Shown piece by piece: positions 62,537-64,000 of a stretch of 64,000 nucleotides of DNA (within the stretch, counting starts at the first letter, position 1; each line of letters starts with the position of its first letter). This DNA is from Succinivibrio dextrinosolvens DSM 3072 (GTDB taxonomy: Bacteria > Pseudomonadota > Gammaproteobacteria > Enterobacterales > Succinivibrionaceae), in assembly GCF_900167015.1 (NCBI RefSeq), contig NZ_FUXX01000006.1:1-64000 (forward strand), in the 5' to 3' direction. Below the pieces are notes generated by a model. It was given only the letters and a program-made list of their open reading frames with translations, made no database searches and was not told where the DNA came from. The translations under genes were made by a program, and so were the position numbers.

Positions 62537-64000
62537 CTAAAGTTCATTCTTAACAATAGTTATAAGCGTATTTCCTGTTGCTGTGGTCTTTGATGAGTAA
62601 CTGAGCATTCCTCCTGAGACCAGTTTAAGCCAGTTCATATATTCAATCTTGTTCTCGGTTCCTTTAAGCTCAACACTGAAGGATGAGAATTCATAATTCT
62701 TTTTAAAATTATCCGCTTCCTTTGCCAGGGCAGTTGGATCATGGGAGAATTTATCTATGACGTCGTCTTTGAGTTTCATTTCAAAAGTGACATTAAGAAT
62801 TTGCTCTCCCTGATTTGCTTCCTCAAGTTTTTGGTCAAGAGCATCATTCAAGAGTCCTTCCTTTTTGAGAGTTTCAAGATGCTCATCCTTGAGTCTGTTG
62901 CTTACGGTCTTGTCTGTAGCATAGTCTATTGCACCGGTAATATCAGAAACATGAACAGTATGGAAATTCTCAATGTAATCTATACCCATTGCTTCAATCG
63001 GCTTTGTCAGTATATTTGAGACAGTTGAATTTATTTTTTCGGAAACATCATAGACTGCCTTTAAAGGCTCAATCTTATCTGCAACCTTATCTAAGGTCTC
63101 CTCTTTAATGTTATTTATATTGTCTGCAAATTCAAATGCGGTGAAGCCAATGTTTAAGGTCCATTTACGGTGTTTTTCCGTGATGACACCAGAATTGTCA
63201 ACTACAGTTTTGGTATCGTAGCCAAGATTTGCCTCGATCTCAGCCTTTCCGATTGTTCCATTGGAGAGTATTGTATTTACAACAGGGTGATCCTCTGCGA
63301 ATTTACTGTCTGCATCTACTCCTTCTATTTCTGAGTTTGCTTCTATTTCATCGCCATATAGTGCATATTTTGAAATGTTTCCAATATCAGCTGAAGCTTT
63401 TGCTCCTCCTGAAATTGATCCGCTGGTGCCGGCAGATGCAGATTCTGAGAGCTTAACATCATTACTGCTAAGCTGTCCTGTGAACATCTTGCATACGAAT
63501 ACGGCTGCTTCGTCATCTGAGTCGAATTTCAGGTTCAGAACCTTTCCGAAACCTCCTTTAACACCAACTTCAGCTCCAGCTCCTCCAGCCTGAAGGAGAT
63601 CGACTCCAGCCTCGACACTGACGCCAACCAGGGTGTTGGTATTGATGCTTATAGACAGTTTCCCATCTTCATCGCGATTGAAGATTACACCAGAGTTTTT
63701 CAGAAGTGACAGTCCCATTTTTAAAGACACCACTCCGTTTTCTGTAAGGGTTCCTCCGGTAACAGCATCAACAGCCTTAAGCGGGTCAAACTTGAAGGCC
63801 ATGTCCTTGCTCTTATCTACATATTTCACCGTATCTGGTGTTATGGAGTTAATCATTTCCTTTACGCATGGCAGATACCTTTCAAAGTTCTGGTTTTTGC
63901 GTAGTTTTTCCTGATAATCACCTTCAAATCTGTCGATAACACGAGACTGTACCGTTGAAACTATGCTGAAGAAGGTGTTTTTCAGAATACTCCAGCCTCT
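62537..64000 (-). CDS. Putative large secreted protein, C-terminal part (5' end outside window)
   Basis: The frame is open to the right edge; the Met at 63856 is internal, because 48 further codons without a stop lie upstream of it (RGWSILKNTFFSIVSTVQSR at the edge). About 487 residues are visible. They include a Gly/Ala/Val-alternating region (VGVSVEAGVDLLQAGGAGAE, GSISGGAKASADIG) like the Gly-rich parts of the large effector at 50053. A helical segment and a beta-rich end (NKIEYMNWLKLVSGGMLSYS) follow. There is no membrane segment or catalytic motif. I infer a T3SS substrate from similarity of style and location. Its chaperone would lie beyond the window. Confidence 0.6.
   Translation of the reverse strand, partial: RGWSILKNTFFSIVSTVQSRVIDRFEGDYQEKLRKNQNFERYLPCVKEMINSITPDTVKYVDKSKDMAFKFDPLKAVDAVTGGTLTENGVVSLKMGLSLLKNSGVIFNRDEDGKLSISINTNTLVGVSVEAGVDLLQAGGAGAEVGVKGGFGKVLNLKFDSDDEAAVFVCKMFTGQLSSNDVKLSESASAGTSGSISGGAKASADIGNISKYALYGDEIEANSEIEGVDADSKFAEDHPVVNTILSNGTIGKAEIEANLGYDTKTVVDNSGVITEKHRKWTLNIGFTAFEFADNINNIKEETLDKVADKIEPLKAVYDVSEKINSTVSNILTKPIEAMGIDYIENFHTVHVSDITGAIDYATDKTVSNRLKDEHLETLKKEGLLNDALDQKLEEANQGEQILNVTFEMKLKDDVIDKFSHDPTALAKEADNFKKNYEFSSFSVELKGTENKIEYMNWLKLVSGGMLSYSSKTTATGNTLITIVKNEL

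Noticed and set aside
1..64000. CRISPR arrays, rRNA genes or prophage modules
   Set aside because: No regularly spaced repeat-spacer units, rRNA signatures or phage structural genes were seen.

Overview
The window comes from an AT-rich gammaproteobacterium. The thrS-infC-rpmI-rplT order and the close similarity of these proteins to enterobacterial ones support that. A gut or host-associated succinate-producing relative (Succinivibrionaceae-like) is my guess and is not proven by the sequence. Bases 1-5280 are housekeeping: the end of an unrecognised CDS, a Fic-domain protein with a regularly phased upstream repeat array, tRNA-Val(GAC), then thrS, infC (apparently starting at AUA), rpmI and rplT, closed by a strong terminator. 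Where many relatives carry pheS-pheT, this window has a very large type III secretion (T3SS) island running from about 5.4 kb to the right edge.

The apparatus is split into blocks on both strands: sctS-sctT (8.4-9.5 kb), sctU-sctO (19.0-20.5 kb, minus), sctW-chaperone-sctX-sctY-sctV (20.8-25.1 kb, the Yersinia yopN...yscXYV order), SycD-like chaperone-sctE-sctB-chaperone-sctC-sctD-sctG-yscE-like-sctF (25.7-32.9 kb) and sctJ-sctK-sctL-sctN (44.3-47.7 kb). The presence of SctX/SctY and YscE/SctG-like needle chaperones points to the Ysc family. I found no sctR, sctQ or sctP here; they should lie elsewhere. Accessory parts are a lytic transglycosylase, a prolipoprotein diacylglyceryl transferase, three EspA/LcrV-type tip or filament candidates, and a partner-switching module (two STAS proteins, one HATPase kinase, two membrane PP2C phosphatases) of the kind that controls secretion in Bordetella.

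The cargo side is rich. There are about ten CesT-type chaperones, several next to putative effectors: a calpain-like cysteine protease (6.2 kb), a one-membrane-segment protein (37.8 kb), a ~1,080-residue protein split by a frameshift (49.8-53.1 kb), an ~824-residue protein split by an in-frame UAG (54.4-56.9 kb), and a glycine-rich protein running off the right edge. Three chaperone units come as doublets: two as adjacent gene pairs and one as a single fused gene. An autotransporter with a zinc-protease motif (33.1-36.6 kb) is also interrupted, by one in-frame UGA between passenger and barrel.

A three-gene cassette occurs twice, at 38.9-41.9 kb and 59.5-62.5 kb: a tailed CesT-like chaperone convergent with a GltS-type carrier and a TAXI-type binding lipoprotein. 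A DAACS dicarboxylate/amino-acid symporter (58.1 kb) and a HerA/YjgR-type ATPase (42.3 kb, minus) complete the content. Functional calls are from motif reading and gene order; no database search was run.
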